NCBI RefSeq assembly: GCF_018991925.1
Contig: NW_024737068.1
Location: 8,105,613-8,169,612, forward strand
Length of the DNA: 64,000 nucleotides
Direction: 5' to 3'
Source: Homarus americanus
Lineage: Eukaryota > Arthropoda > Malacostraca > Decapoda > Nephropidae
Shown here in pieces: positions 35,267-47,164 of this stretch (within the stretch, counting starts at the first letter, position 1; every line of letters starts with the position of its first letter). The position numbers and the translations under genes are program-made. The notes under the pieces are model-generated. The model worked only from the letters and a program-made list of their open reading frames with translations, searched no databases and had not been told where the DNA came from.

Positions 35267-35307
35267 TTGTTTGTTTGTTTGTTTGTTTGTTTGTTTGTTT
35301 GTTTGTT
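35267..35307. repeat. (GTTT)n microsatellite
   Basis: Ten units. Confidence 0.96.
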
Positions 35308-35414
35308 TTTGGAGTTATAAGCCTTCACCTTATGTGTACAACTTACAAATCGACATACATACAAGGATAACTTCATCTACTAACCAAATCGAACAATGAA
35401 CCTGATATGGACAG

Positions 35415-35416
<2 letters not shown>

Positions 35417-35498
<82 letters not shown>
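35417..35498. repeat. (AC)n microsatellite
   Basis: 41 units. Confidence 0.97.
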
Positions 35499-35501
<3 letters not shown>

Positions 35502-35808
35502 CTCGATTACAATACCCTCGCCTTCTAAGACCTTTTTTCGGTATTCGAGGGATATGACAATCAACTCCTGGACTGTCAGATTGGTAATGATTGTAAGATA
35601 TTTGAACAGTTAGAATAGTGATGATTGTAAGGTGTTTATTTTTGGATAGTTAGATTGGCAATGGTGATAAGTTATCTATCTATCTCTCAACAGTAAAGAT
35701 TTGCAAACAACGTGAACATAATTGAAGAAAACTGAACACAACTGCTGAAGAAAATGAAGCGTGGACACAGACACCTGATGCTAACACAAGTCTAAACAGT
35801 ACTTACCA

Positions 35809-36036
<228 letters not shown>

Positions 36037-36183
36037 TTGTTGATGCCATAAATTAGGACTAATACACAGGACAGAAAAGGTGTTTAAATGAGAGACAAAC
36101 AGACGGTAAGTGGTCTAATAAATCACCTTAACAACTTCATACTATCACCTTGGTACTTGTGTGGTACTGGCAGGATCTCACAG

Positions 36184-36257
36184 CTCCTCCTCCTTCCTCC
36201 TCCTCCTCCTCTTCTTTCTCCTCCTTGTCCTCCTCCATGTCCTCCTCCTCCTCCTCG
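36184..36257. repeat. (CCT)n tract
   Basis: Mostly CCT/TCC triplets with CTT and TGT breaks. Confidence 0.9.
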
Positions 36258-36654
36258 TCTAAACCCTCCCCCGCTTCCCCTCTCCTCACTCCTTGTATGC
36301 GTCAGGTAATTCAATAATCTCAGTAAGATAATATATACAGACAGGAAGCTGCATTTCACTAAAGAAAGAAACAGATAAAGAAACATATTAGGGAAAACTT
36401 AGTAATGAATATCTGAGAATATTAAACGTAATGTATGATAGAAAATGAACTTTGAGATGTGTAAGTTTCATGTAATATATAGAGTTAAGAGATGATGGGT
36501 CGTATCTTAGTGAGTTAATGTTAAGTTAATTGTGTTTATAAGAAAGTTTTATTAATATGATGAGCGTTGATCTTTTTTGTACAGTCTCCCCTCTGAGCTG
36601 AATAAAATTTTAAAATTGGCATCCATGTAGTGAAGGGGTTAAAATAAAAGAATT

Positions 36655-36815
36655 TAATCTCTTTGAGGACAATGATTTCCATCTTTAAAAATATGGCTTA
36701 ATCTCTTGAGAATGATGAATTAACCCTTTGAGGATGATGATTTAACCCTTTGAGAACGATTTAACTCATTGGGGGATGATGGTTTAACCTTTTGAGGGAC
36801 AATGGTTTTGGTTTC
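36655..36815. repeat. Eroded 30-bp tandem repeat, about five copies
   Basis: Units show TTTAACCCTTTGAG followed by GATGATGA or GACAATG. Confidence 0.7.
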
Positions 36816-36953
36816 TGGTGATGCTGTTATAGACCGATGAGAACGGTGGTGTGTGTCTTTGAGGAATATTCTTTAACCCATTCTTCCTCGTCTAAGCTCC
36901 TAGGAAGGCCCAAGACCCAACCAAATGTCAAGAAACTCTGTAGACGGACACAG

Positions 36954-37495
36954 ACACGGACACGAGAGAGGCAAGTAGGGAGAACAGGCCACGGACATGA
37001 GAGAGGCAAGCAGGGAGAACAGGCCACGGACATGAGAGAGGCAAGCAGGGAGAACAGGCCACGGACATGAGAGAGGCAAGCAGGGAGAACAGGCCACGGA
37101 CATGAGAGAGGCAAGCAGGGAGAACAGGCCACGGACATGAAAGAGGCAAGCAGGGAGAACAGGCCACGGACATGAGAGAGGCAAGCAGGGAGGACAGGCC
37201 ACGGACATGAAAGAGGCAAGCAGGGAGAACAGGCCACGGACATGAGAGAGGCAAGCAGGGAGAAAAGCAGGGAGAACAGGCCACGACATGAGAGAGGCAA
37301 GAGGGAGAACAGGCCACGGACATGAGAGAGCAAGGAGGGAGAACAGGCCACGGACATGAAAGAGGCAAGCAGGGAGAACAGGCCACGGACATGAGAGAGG
37401 CAAGCAGGGAGGACAGGCCACGGACATGAAAGAGGCAAGCAGGGAGAACAGGCCACGGACATGAAAGAGGCAGGCAGGGAGGACAGACAGGCTAC
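36954..37495. repeat. 35-bp minisatellite, about 15 copies
   Basis: The unit has AGGCCACGGACATGAGAGAG and GCAAGCAGGGAGAAC. Variants include GAAAGAGG, GGACAGG and short deletions near 37265-37335. The unit is stop-free in all minus-strand frames; the Cys/Leu/Pro frames are artefacts. Confidence 0.95.
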
Positions 37496-38657
37496 GGACA
37501 ACATAATATCTTACCAACTCGTCTCAGGATGTAATAAACAGTGAGGCAGGGGGTGGGGTGGTGTTGTTGCCTCCTCCTGTGAGCTGAGGAAAATATTCAA
37601 CAACAGAGAGCGACTGTCCCGTAATTCAAACTATTATAGCTATTAATTAGGAGCATTTAAGATCAGATTACAACTACCATAAATTCGGTAGTTTAGTGCG
37701 ATGTATAGTGATCATATGGCCCATGTGTATATACAGTTTATATATATTTATTTATATTTGTAAGTTTATATAGTTATGGAAGTGTTATATGAATTATTAA
37801 TTAATCAACACACCTGCAAGTAATATGATAAGTAATACGTTATTAGGGGCGAGCAAATGGCGAGCAAGTGGCGAGCAAGTTACGAGAAAATGGCGAGTAG
37901 AAGGCTGGGGGTGCAAAGGGAATCCCACAATATATATCGGGCCGAGAATGTGGAAAAAAAAAGTACTGTTAGTAGGTTAGTCAGTCATTTTAGCCAATCA
38001 GAACAGGCAGTGAGACATTCAGTTACTCAGTCAGGTAACCATACAGTTAACAGAAGTAAACATGGGACAAGTGTGGCAACGTTCAGTGAGGTGTTGCTAT
38101 TATGGGAATCTTATGAGCACTGTTCACGTCTTTTGTCGCCTCAGCTACAGTGATTTGTCGCCTCAGTATACAACGTCCCGGCAGCTGAGACACTTCTGAG
38201 GTGATCACTGATATGAGTCGCTGAGATGAGTCAATGTGATGAGGTTGATGACTTGTATAACAATTAAGATAGCATTAATGTTCAAGACAGCATCAATACT
38301 CAACACGGCATCAACTTAGTGCATAACTCGGCTCACAAAGATGTCCCAACCACACCACTGAAACATAACAAGACTCTTTTTGTACATATTAACCCCACAA
38401 CTCCACACAGGTACAGTAAACATCCATAACCACACTGGAGATGGAACTGTAAGACCGACACGAGGTTGGATATCGGCAGGACCTTGTTGTGGCTCCTGCA
38501 GAAGTCTGACCGTGAGATTAGCGCCTGGGTATAGGTCCTCAGTGGATGGGAGTGACCCTTTGTAGCGACAGATCTTCACAATAATGCTGAGAAAGAACCA
38601 CTTAAGTTATGGACGAAAGTGGTTAAGTTTTGGAGTAGAGGAGTTAATAATTATGGT
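37496..38657. other. Non-coding stretch, no gene seen
   Basis: A short GCGAGCAAATG array (about five copies of 10-12 bp) at 37850-37901; otherwise unique DNA. Confidence 0.5.
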
Positions 38658-38795
<138 letters not shown>

Positions 38796-38928
38796 TACTT
38801 CATCACATTATATACCGCCAGAGGATCGTTATACTCGGTACGAAGTGTAATGGTGATAATTACAAAGATAACATATATGACGTCCTGTTATCAGCTGTCC
38901 CTTAATAATTATACCTCCAGCTGGTATC

Positions 38929-38929
<1 letters not shown>

Positions 38930-38977
<48 letters not shown>

Positions 38978-38998
38978 ACATAAACACACACACACACC
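38930..38998. repeat. (AC)n microsatellite
   Basis: AC units with AGAC and ATAA breaks. Confidence 0.95.
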
Positions 38999-39246
38999 AA
39001 GAGTATGAAACTAAAATATAACTTTCATTGAATTTTGAAGAGGAAGCTTTTACCATCTAAAGCTACATCTTGAACCAGTAAACGTTTCCATTGACTTCAC
39101 CCAACCACCTTCACTCCTACTTAGAGACACGTTTTGTTTCTTAAGGCTGTAAACGTTCTGGAGATGACGTCCCCTTCACCTCCTCTCACCCCACCAGAAA
39201 CACAGCATTGTTACTGACGGTCAACGCCCACCAGGTAAGGCACGGC

Positions 39247-39318
39247 AGGGAGGAGGTGTAGGTGAGGAGTGGGTGGGGTGGAGGTGGGGTGGGTGGGGGT
39301 GGGTTAGGGGACAGTGGG
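39247..39318 (+). repeat. G-rich tract, G-quadruplex potential
   Basis: GGGTGGGGTGGAGGTGGGGTGGGTGGGGGTGGG pattern; at least six runs of three or more G. Confidence 0.75.
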
Positions 39319-39964
39319 ATGGAGGATCTACCCTGTTATTCTCACACCCTCCCAACACCACACATGGTACACTAAGTGGAGTCTAGTTCTCGTTAATATT
39401 TTCCCGTCTCAAACTTTATATTTTACAATAAAGATAAAATAAAGTACACGTTAATACGAGGTGGCACACTAGATATGCAAAACCTTATCGATAAATTTGG
39501 GTTGGAAAAACGTTCACGACGATAACCATTATGTTGGGATTTATTAAAGCAAGACTATAAAATGAAATCGTGGGAGACTGGTTAGAGGCGAGGCAATTAA
39601 AAGGACATTAATTTTGTCATGAAGGTTAATTAAGAATGATATAGGATTATTGGGGGAATTAAAATCTGGTCTTAAGTTGGGTATATTTTCCATTACTCAA
39701 ATTCAACCCCTTTATCCAAGACCAACAGGTACAGACACTTAATAATAATTCACTTACGTACAAAAATATATTACCTGAACATGTATTTAAAAACAAGTGC
39801 ATCTAAAAATTAAGATTAAATAATTTCCATTTAATAATATATAATAATCCTGTATCATTCGATTTATCAATTTATATTTTATATTTGTGATATATCTTGT
39901 TTACAATTGAGGATTAGCATCATTGATTATCTGATGATAAATTGGTCAGCTTGGAGAACTAGTG
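39319..39964. other. AT-rich unique DNA, no gene seen
   Basis: No repeat or coding structure recognised. Confidence 0.5.
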
Positions 39965-40139
39965 AAAGCTGTTCCTCGTAGTGTTAGTACAGAAGGTAAC
40001 CGGAGCACCCAAAGAAAACCTGCCATGTTTGGTACTGTCAAACTGGACAACACCCTTCTGCCACCCTACCCAACCTGGTATCAGATCCGGGTCGCAGTAG
40101 AGAGAGAGGCAAGAGCGTGAACCACCCAATGTTACTAAC
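39965..40139 (-). mobile_element. tRNA-derived SINE candidate
   Basis: Minus-strand head with an A-box-like GTGGTTCACGCTC (40125-40113) and a B-box-like GACCCGGATCTGATACC (40093-40077). A body follows with GGGTGCTCCGGTTACCTTCT, similar to the CTCCGGTTTCCT core I know from many metazoan tRNA-type SINEs. The 5' side abuts (ACGAC)n. No poly-A tail or target duplication could be set. Confidence 0.55.
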
Positions 40140-40182
40140 CACGACACGACACGACACGACACGACACGACACGACACGACAC
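40139..40182. repeat. (ACGAC)n pentanucleotide repeat
   Basis: Eight perfect units next to the SINE candidate. Confidence 0.95.
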
Positions 40183-40600
40183 AAGGCATCCTATTTGTAC
40201 AAAGAGATTACCTAACACTCCAGAATTGTAATTAAAAGCTAAAAAAAAAATTTAATCTAATAGTTGTTGTTGGGTAAGAAGTGACTTTAGTTAGGTGTGT
40301 GAAGTTCTTATTTGTTAAAGGCCAGAAATTCTTACAAAAATAAGGTTAAAAGCTTATTTCAGAGACTCAGCGGATGTGGGAAGTATGATCGGGGGCAAAG
40401 GGCGTGGCTGGCGAGAGAGAGAGAGAGAGAGACTGCTTAGAACCCTTCCACCAATTACCCTAAAGTAATGTAACCTAACCAAACATTACCTATTCAAGGC
40501 AACATAATCTAACTCATCCAAATTAACGTAACCTAACCTAAACAAACCAATCTCAACTCACCTGAACAAACCTAATTTAACCTTAATATAGGAGTTTCGC
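40183..40600. other. Non-coding stretch with GA and CCTAA remnants
   Basis: (GA)n at about 40411-40431; degenerate CCTAA telomere-type words (TAACCTAACC, AACCTAAAC) at about 40457-40580. No gene. Confidence 0.6.
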
Positions 40601-41020
40601 TATAATCTTACCTATTTGTCTCATTAAAGTACAGTTATATACGTAGTTACTATTTTGAACATGATCATTAATGTAACCGCGACAGGTAGTTCAGGTGTTT
40701 ATGTATGCCATTGAGGAAAGTAATAGGGCTTAGGTATTTAATGTAATATTAATATAATTGTCACTATCTACTTCACTACATATTTAAGTGAAGATAAATT
40801 ACGTATAGTGGCTTCGTAATAATACTATTAATGACCAATACAGTTTTTTTTTACCTAAGTACAGACAAGTTACGGAAGTTTAGCCACTACTGTAATAAAC
40901 ATAATCCAATTTGTCTACCTATCTAATTATAACCAGGTAACACAGCCTCCGCAATATTACTCCCCAGTGTAATTATCACACGTACTGTAGTTTAGTAATG
41001 GCCATATATCACCAACCACA
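40601..41020. other. AT-rich unique DNA, no gene seen
   Basis: Nothing recognised. Confidence 0.5.
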
Positions 41021-41022
41021 CT

Positions 41023-41110
<88 letters not shown>
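41021..41110. repeat. (ATC)n microsatellite, 90 bp
   Basis: About 30 perfect triplets. A poly-Asp frame on the minus strand is an artefact. Confidence 0.98.
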
Positions 41111-41364
41111 CACCTCCTCCATACCCACACAACCATCTGGCACACGGGTCAGACCCAGAAAATATAACTTTTAATCAATTTGCCATCATTACAGAGCCAA
41201 GGCCCGCACCTACAATTTTGGGAGGCGTGTTAGACTGGCTGGCAGCGGCTGGCGGAGCAGGTTCGCTGATGCTTATCTCGGAGTGCATAATATATCTCAT
41301 CTCCACAGCGATCTCAGCCTGGGGTCCTGATTGCTTCGCCTACTTTTCCTACAATTTCTTCGTG

Positions 41365-41585
41365 TCTCTCTTTTTCTGTCTGTCTGTCTCTTTTTTTTTT
41401 GTTCTCCAGGTTATATGTCTCTGTCTTTCTGTCTCTTTGTGGCATTTTTTTTGTCTATTTCTGTCTGTTTCTCTGTTTGTCAATCTGTCTCTGTCTCTGT
41501 CTTTCTGTCTGCTTCTGTCTCTCTGTTCTGTCTTCCTGTCTCTCTACCTGTCTATTTTTCTCTGTCTCACTATCTCTATCTCTTA
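41365..41585. repeat. Degenerate (TCTG)n tract
   Basis: TCTGTCTGTCTC words with T-runs; pyrimidine and G only over long parts. Confidence 0.85.
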
Positions 41586-41915
41586 ATACACACACAAATA
41601 TGCACAGACACATCAAATTTCTATGTATATATCTGTATAATTGTGTATTTCATCTCGACAACTTACATGTAAATAACACAAAGAAAACTTCACTACTTTG
41701 TTTCTTCTCTTCATATTTACAATCACTACATCAACTCGACGCTGGAATGGCAACTTGATATTCTGGTCTTATCAAACAAACACTGGACATATACTGCATT
41801 ACTGAGCTTCAACAACTGAAAGGAACACAGAAGTAATTGATAGTTTGTTTAGCTGTCCTTAGTCGAATAGATTTGCTGTTTATCTTTCCTTGTATACCTG
41901 TACTGTCTATGTATG

Positions 41916-42132
41916 TACAGTTCCCTTCACTAATGCGTTTACAGGGGCTCGTCAGGTTTTGTGAAGTGTGGCAGCGCTGTGTTTGTTTACATTCGACAGA
42001 GGGTAAACTAGTGATTGTAAACATACTATGGAATCAAATTAAAACAATATTAAAACAAATATCTCTAAGATAATGATTTGTGGAATGTTTATATAACGAG
42101 CGCCTGTAAACGCACTAGTGAAGGGGACTGTA
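41916..42132. mobile_element. Mariner-type MITE with 42-bp terminal inverted repeats
   Basis: Left arm 41911-41952 and right arm 42096-42137 are inverse complements with three differences (AGTTCCC/AGTCCCC, CTAATG/CTAGTG, GGGGCT/GGCGCT). The element begins CAGTTCCCTTCACTAATGCG and ends CACTAGTGAAGGGGACTG, flanked by TA on both sides, the classic Tc1/mariner layout. The interior (about 140 bp) has no transposase, so it is non-autonomous. The arms still match outside TA by four bases. Confidence 0.85.
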
Positions 42133-42218
42133 CATACGTTGTCTTCCTGCATTGCCTATATACAGTACACGCTAATTCGATGTATACTTGAATGGCGTTT
42201 TTGCTGAGTATATCTCTC

Positions 42219-42282
42219 TATGTATGTATGTATGTATGTATGTATGTATGTATGTATGTATGTATGTATGTATGTATGTATA
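42219..42282. repeat. (GTAT)n microsatellite
   Basis: About 16 units. Confidence 0.97.
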
Positions 42283-42886
42283 AAATTCGACCACTTACAA
42301 AACGACAATAATAAAACTATAAAAAAAAAGGTATTTGGAATCTTCACTACTAAATCAACACAGTTTACTTAGCCACTAAAAGAAACTAAATTATTATTGA
42401 AATGAATCACTGGGACTATTTTCTTTATCCATATATTATTGAGAGCTATTTACCATGAATCACGGAGCCATAGTAATATACTGTGAGGTTAACGAGAGAA
42501 AATCACAGACAAGCACAGAAAAACTAAAACCAAATTAAATCACAGACAAACATACACAAAAAAAAACTCTGTAAGGTCTTTGTGTGAGAGTGAACAAAAT
42601 ACCTCAAAAGGAACCGGTTTTGGCAGATGGGTTTACAGGTTGGACAAGGAGGAAGTGATTTCATTTTTGGTGGATGTAGGTCAGAGGTCAAGATCGAGGG
42701 TCAAGATAAAAATGGTGAGATGGTGAGGAAGTTTTCTTTTGGGGGGGGGGGGAGCTGTCATCACTCTCCTTAACCCCTGAACCTTATATTGATAAAATGA
42801 TTGATAACTAAGAGAGAAATATGTGAATAAGATACAAAGGAACTGTAGATACTTAAGAATATAGGTATGTGTATGTGTGTGTGTGT
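42283..42886. other. Non-coding stretch, no gene seen
   Basis: Contains a run of G at about 42741-42752; otherwise unique. Confidence 0.5.
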
Positions 42887-42985
42887 GATAATAATAATAA
42901 TAATAATAATAATAATTAACGGTTTATTGAAAAAATTCTGCAGCCCGAAGGCTGAAAATATACATTGAACATAAATGACTTATTA
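42887..42985 (-). mobile_element. 3'-end fragment of the CR1/L2-like LINE
   Basis: (AAT)n, then TTAACGGTTTATTGAAA, CAGCC-GAAGGCTGAAAATAT and ACAT match 25274-25350 closely and in the same orientation. Only about 100 bp of the 3' terminus is recognisable, so it is a severely truncated insertion. Confidence 0.8.
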
Positions 42986-43079
42986 CATACATTGGTGGTT
43001 TAACAAAAGCCTTCATTAGAGAAAGGTAAAGGAACATACAGTGAACATACAGATTAATGTAGGTGTTGAACAGCAAACA

Positions 43080-43195
43080 CGTAGTGTAGTAACTCCCTCC
43101 CAGATGGTGTTAGGAGGAACTCACGTGGTGTAGTAGTTCCCTCAGATGGTGTTATGAGGGGCCTCACGTGGTGTAGTAATTCCCTCACAGATGTG
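43080..43195. repeat. Tandem repeat of about 50 bp, three copies
   Basis: Units share CACGTGGTGTAGTAATTCCC and TCAGATGGTGTTA.GAGG. Confidence 0.8.
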
Positions 43196-43295
43196 TGTGT
43201 GTGTGTGTGTGTGTGTGGGTGTGTGTGGGCATGGTTGTGCACTATGCTGTCCCTACAACTGGTGATAGGTCATTTCCATACGGTTCATGGAATCT

Positions 43296-43334
<39 letters not shown>

Positions 43335-43370
43335 ACACACACACACATACACACACACACACACTCTCTC
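43195..43370. repeat. (GT)n and (AC)n pair in inverted arrangement
   Basis: (GT)n at 43194-43230 and (AC)n at 43299-43364, about 70 bp apart, giving a potential fold-back. Confidence 0.92.
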
Positions 43371-43618
43371 TAATAAAGCTGTTAACAATAATCTTTTATG
43401 CTTCAATCATCAAAAAAATTAGTTGAAAATTGGACAGTAAAGAATGATCATGATAGAGACGGATCTAATTCACACACTCAAATGCACAGCCGTAAATCAT
43501 ACCACAGCATAATAATTGTTATGTTCCGTCTAATTTTGCATACTAACTTATGCTTACTGAGATATACTGCTATTTAGTGTGAGGCAGTGTAATCTACGAT
43601 GATTTAAGACATGCTAGG

Positions 43619-43676
43619 GGAGGAGGAGGAAGAAGAGGAGGAAGAGGGGGAGGAATAGAAAGAGGAAGAGGAGGAG
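43619..43676. repeat. (GGA/GAA)n purine tract
   Basis: Purine-only over nearly 60 bp. Confidence 0.88.
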
Positions 43677-43785
43677 GCTATTGCTAAAATTGAGAAATGG
43701 TGTTGAAGTGTTGAGAATGTTTGAATGTTTATTCCCTTTTGTTTCTGATTTATGAATTTGTAAAGTATTTGATTTTGTGGTGTGG

Positions 43786-43813
43786 TGAGGTGAGGTGTGG
43801 TGTGGTGTGGTGT

Positions 43814-43866
<53 letters not shown>
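43786..43866. repeat. (GGTGT)n passing into (GT)n
   Basis: About six GGTGT-type pentamers followed by some 22 GT units. Confidence 0.95.
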
Positions 43867-43869
<3 letters not shown>

Positions 43870-43944
43870 TAGAATGTATGATTATAATATATTCATACAC
43901 TAAGTAATAATAACTACGGATTAGCGATGACTTCTGTACAAACT

Positions 43945-43985
43945 CTAACCTAACCTAACCTAACCTAACCTAACCTAACCTAACT
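43945..43985. repeat. Perfect interstitial (CCTAA)n
   Basis: Eight perfect CTAAC units; the cleanest short telomere-type tract here. Confidence 0.93.
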
Positions 43986-44789
43986 TACTTTGGGTATAAT
44001 TTCCCTGTCTTGTGATAGTAAACGAAGCCTGAATTGAAACAGAGCAAATTTTAGCACATACGATTTAATTTCCATTGAGTTAAAACAATCAGAACAATAT
44101 GTTATCTGTATTCGGCAAAATCTTCTGTTTCTCTTTAAGGGTTAATTGGCATTTACCTCTATTTAGTGTAACTTAAGTATGGGTGTTATGTGTGTATGTG
44201 TGTATGTGTGTATGTGTGTCTGTGAAAAAATGTATATAATAGTATAAAGATTTTAAAATACAACTTCATACAGGCGTGAGTCATATAAACATTAGAGAAC
44301 AAAATTTATATATTTTTCACGTAAATGTCATATATTTAATTTACGCTCATATGCACAGAGATAGTGATACGCCCTTATACATACATACATGCACACACCA
44401 TACGCGCACACACCCAAGAGGACACACGCACAGGCACATACACACACACACCCATGAACGAACACACACACACACACACAGGGGAGAAAATACGTGCTTC
44501 TCCTTAACTGATAGAACACTTGACTACAGTAAAGAGTAAGATATATCGTCAAGAAGCTTATCAATGTCTTTGGTAAATCTAGAGGCGTGGCGTATTGTTC
44601 TTAGCGATTATCCATTTGGTTTCGAGTGGATATTAGGCTATATAATCTCCGTATAAAACCTCAGTGGGAGGGTCTGGTTGTGTGTGACTGATCAAAGTAT
44701 TCAGTGTGTCTGGAGGAGAGGTGGGGGGGGGTCAGATAAAGCCATCCGTCTAGTATATATCAGTCAGTATGAAGAAATATGTCACCTAC
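43986..44789. other. Non-coding stretch with AC/GTAT remnants
   Basis: (GTAT)n-like at about 44190-44220 and degenerate AC-rich sequence at about 44375-44482. No gene. Confidence 0.55.
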
Positions 44790-45372
44790 CAATAGCAAGA
44801 TATATCTTCAGATTTATTTGCAATTATCCGCCTGTATAATGTAAGATGTCTTGAATTGGTATAAACCTCCATACCACCAATAATAAGATGTAGTTGTTGT
44901 GATTATCGCCTGGCCATCAGCAACAAAGATGTCTTAGTTGTTGTCAATATCATACTGTTACCAATAACCAAGATGTCTTAGTTATTTGTGATTATCGCCT
45001 GTACCAATAGCAAGATGTCTTAGTTGTTGTCAATATCGCCTGTACCAATAGCAAGATGTCTTAGTTGTTGTCAATATCGCCTGTACCAATAGCAAGATGT
45101 CTTAGTTGTTGTCAATATCGCCTGTACCAATAGCAAGATGTCTTAGTTGTTGTGATTATCGCCTGTACCAATAGCAAGATGTCTTAGTTGTTGTGATTAT
45201 CGCCTGATGTCTTAGTTGTTGTCAATATCGCCTGTACCAATAGCAAGATGTCTTAGTTGTTGTGATTATCGCCTGTACCAATAGCAAGATGTCTTAGTTG
45301 TTGTGATTATCGCCTGTACCAATAGCAAGATGTCTTAGATGTTGTCATTATCGCTTGGACCAATAGCATGTA
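44790..45372. repeat. 41-bp minisatellite, about 13 copies
   Basis: The unit carries CGCCTGTACCAATAGCAAGA and TGTCTTAGTTGTTGT. It exists in two forms ending TGATTAT or TCAATAT. The left end (44790-44950) is eroded; the centre is nearly perfect, with one unit lacking the CTGTACCAATAGCAAGA part near 45205. Confidence 0.94.
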
Positions 45373-46173
45373 AGAGAAGTGCTGCAGTATCACAATGTTT
45401 CTGAAACTTAATTTAACACCTGAAACTAATTTTGAGAAGCTGTGTTTATTAAGGAACTCCTGAAACCTAATTTCAATATCTCAGAGAAGTTAAAAAACAA
45501 AGGATTACAGACTTAAAACATTCCTGAATTTCAGTGTTACAGTAAGATCTCAAAGTACAGTTACGAATCAGTATTACAGTATGAAATAGCTGGTGAAATT
45601 AAAAATATTCACGATCTCAAACTACAGTACTTTTAAAGAGTTACATTACATGACATTACAGTATTAAGGCTACTGTAAAATCCATTTAAAATCTCAAATG
45701 TACTCTTAAAATATCATAATACAATATCAAATCTTACCATAACTTACAATAAGATCACCAAAAATACCTTAAAAATACAATAAGTATTCAATAAGACAGT
45801 CATCTTTAAACAATACATCAATTTAACCTTTAAATATTAACAAGTTTAACTCCAGCTTATATATTTCCCTCTCTTCAGTGCTCAAAGTAAGTGTTAAATT
45901 CACCAAGTATTTTTTTTTTACACAAGAAATTACTCGGTCTTAAGGAATCAACCGAAATTAGAGTTAACATTTTTTTTTTTTGGGTTCGGTCGTAAAGTAG
46001 AGCGTGGCAGCTTTCAATTGAGAATGATTAGTCTCAATTATTAGTCGCTAATTGGGGTAATTTTTATGGTAAGTTTATCGACCAGGGGTATTAAACTAAG
46101 CCATTTAGGGTAGAGGGTGGGGGTGGTTCTTATCTCGAATATCATGGCTTGAGAAATTGATTATGGATTGAGA

Positions 46174-46177
<4 letters not shown>
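45373..46177. other. AT-rich stretch with scattered ACAGTATTA/ATCTCAAA words
   Basis: Looks like a strongly eroded array (about 45520-45800); no gene. Confidence 0.5.

Positions 46178-46226
<49 letters not shown>
46178..46226. repeat. (GA)n microsatellite
   Basis: 24 units. Confidence 0.97.
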
Positions 46227-46228
<2 letters not shown>

Positions 46229-46410
46229 GAGGACGGGGGATGAACACTGTTTCCACTTATACACCGAACCCCCTGTCAAGGCCTGAGAAGTTTAATTAAA
46301 TAAACAATAGACAAACACATAGAAGAATTGTCAGATTAACCTATTATCATGGGTTAAATATTTCAACTTTTATCTCAGTTTAAATTCAACATTCTAACAT
46401 CCGCGAAATA

Positions 46411-46880
46411 TCTTGGCGTGAGATGGCTATTTTGGCGTGAGATGGCTATTTTGGCGTGAGATGGCTATTTTGGCGTGAGATGGCTATTTTGGCGTGAGAT
46501 GGCTATTTTGGCGTGAGATGGTTATTTGACGTGAGATGGCTATTTTGGAAGAGACGGCTATTTTGGTGAGATGCTTAGTTTTTATGCGAGACTATTATTT
46601 TATGTGAGATGGCTATTTTGGTGAGATTTATTATTTTGGCGGAGATGGCTATTTTGGCGTGAGATTTATTATTTTATGAGATGGCTATTGGCGTGAGATG
46701 GCTATTTTGGCGTGAGATGGCTATTTTGGCTTCAATTAAAATATTTTCGCGTGATGTTTATATTGCATGCGAGGATATCCTATTTTGGCGAGATAAATAT
46801 ATAGACTTATTTTGAATTATACTATTTGGCGAGAGTTGTATATTTTGATAAGGCTGAATAATTTGGCGAGTATCTTATAC
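46411..46880. repeat. 20-bp minisatellite decaying rightward
   Basis: The unit is TTGGCGTGAGATGGCTATTT. Six perfect copies at the left (46413-46530), then insertions, deletions and substitutions increase to scattered TTTGGCGAGA words near 46870. Confidence 0.92.
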
Positions 46881-47101
46881 TTTGGCATGAAACTTTGACA
46901 TAATACTTTGAGGACATCAACGCACTTTTAATACTCCAGGCAATAACTCTAAGGTGTGTACACATACCGTTTGTGTTCAGGTAACCAACAGCCACCAGAC
47001 ATTGACTTGATGTGATCTGTTCTGTCTGTTCACTGTCTGTCTGTCTGTCCATCCATGGCAGTTCATTCTGAAATAACTTTTTACAAATTGACAGACAGAT
47101 A

Positions 47102-47102
<1 letters not shown>

Positions 47103-47161
<59 letters not shown>
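47103..47161. repeat. (AC)n microsatellite
   Basis: About 29 units. Confidence 0.97.

Positions 47162-47164
<3 letters not shown>

Noticed and set aside
36827..37517. Cys/Leu/Pro 225- and 205-codon frames
   Set aside because: Phase effects of the 35-bp minisatellite.
37857..38153. 98-codon plus-strand gene
   Set aside because: Starts inside a short GCGAGCAA repeat and shows no conserved feature.
41809..42073. Open frames over 41.8-42.1 kb
   Set aside because: They run across the MITE arms and encode nothing recognisable.
44790..45372. CRISPR-like array with 41-bp repeats
   Set aside because: Contiguous units without spacers; a minisatellite.
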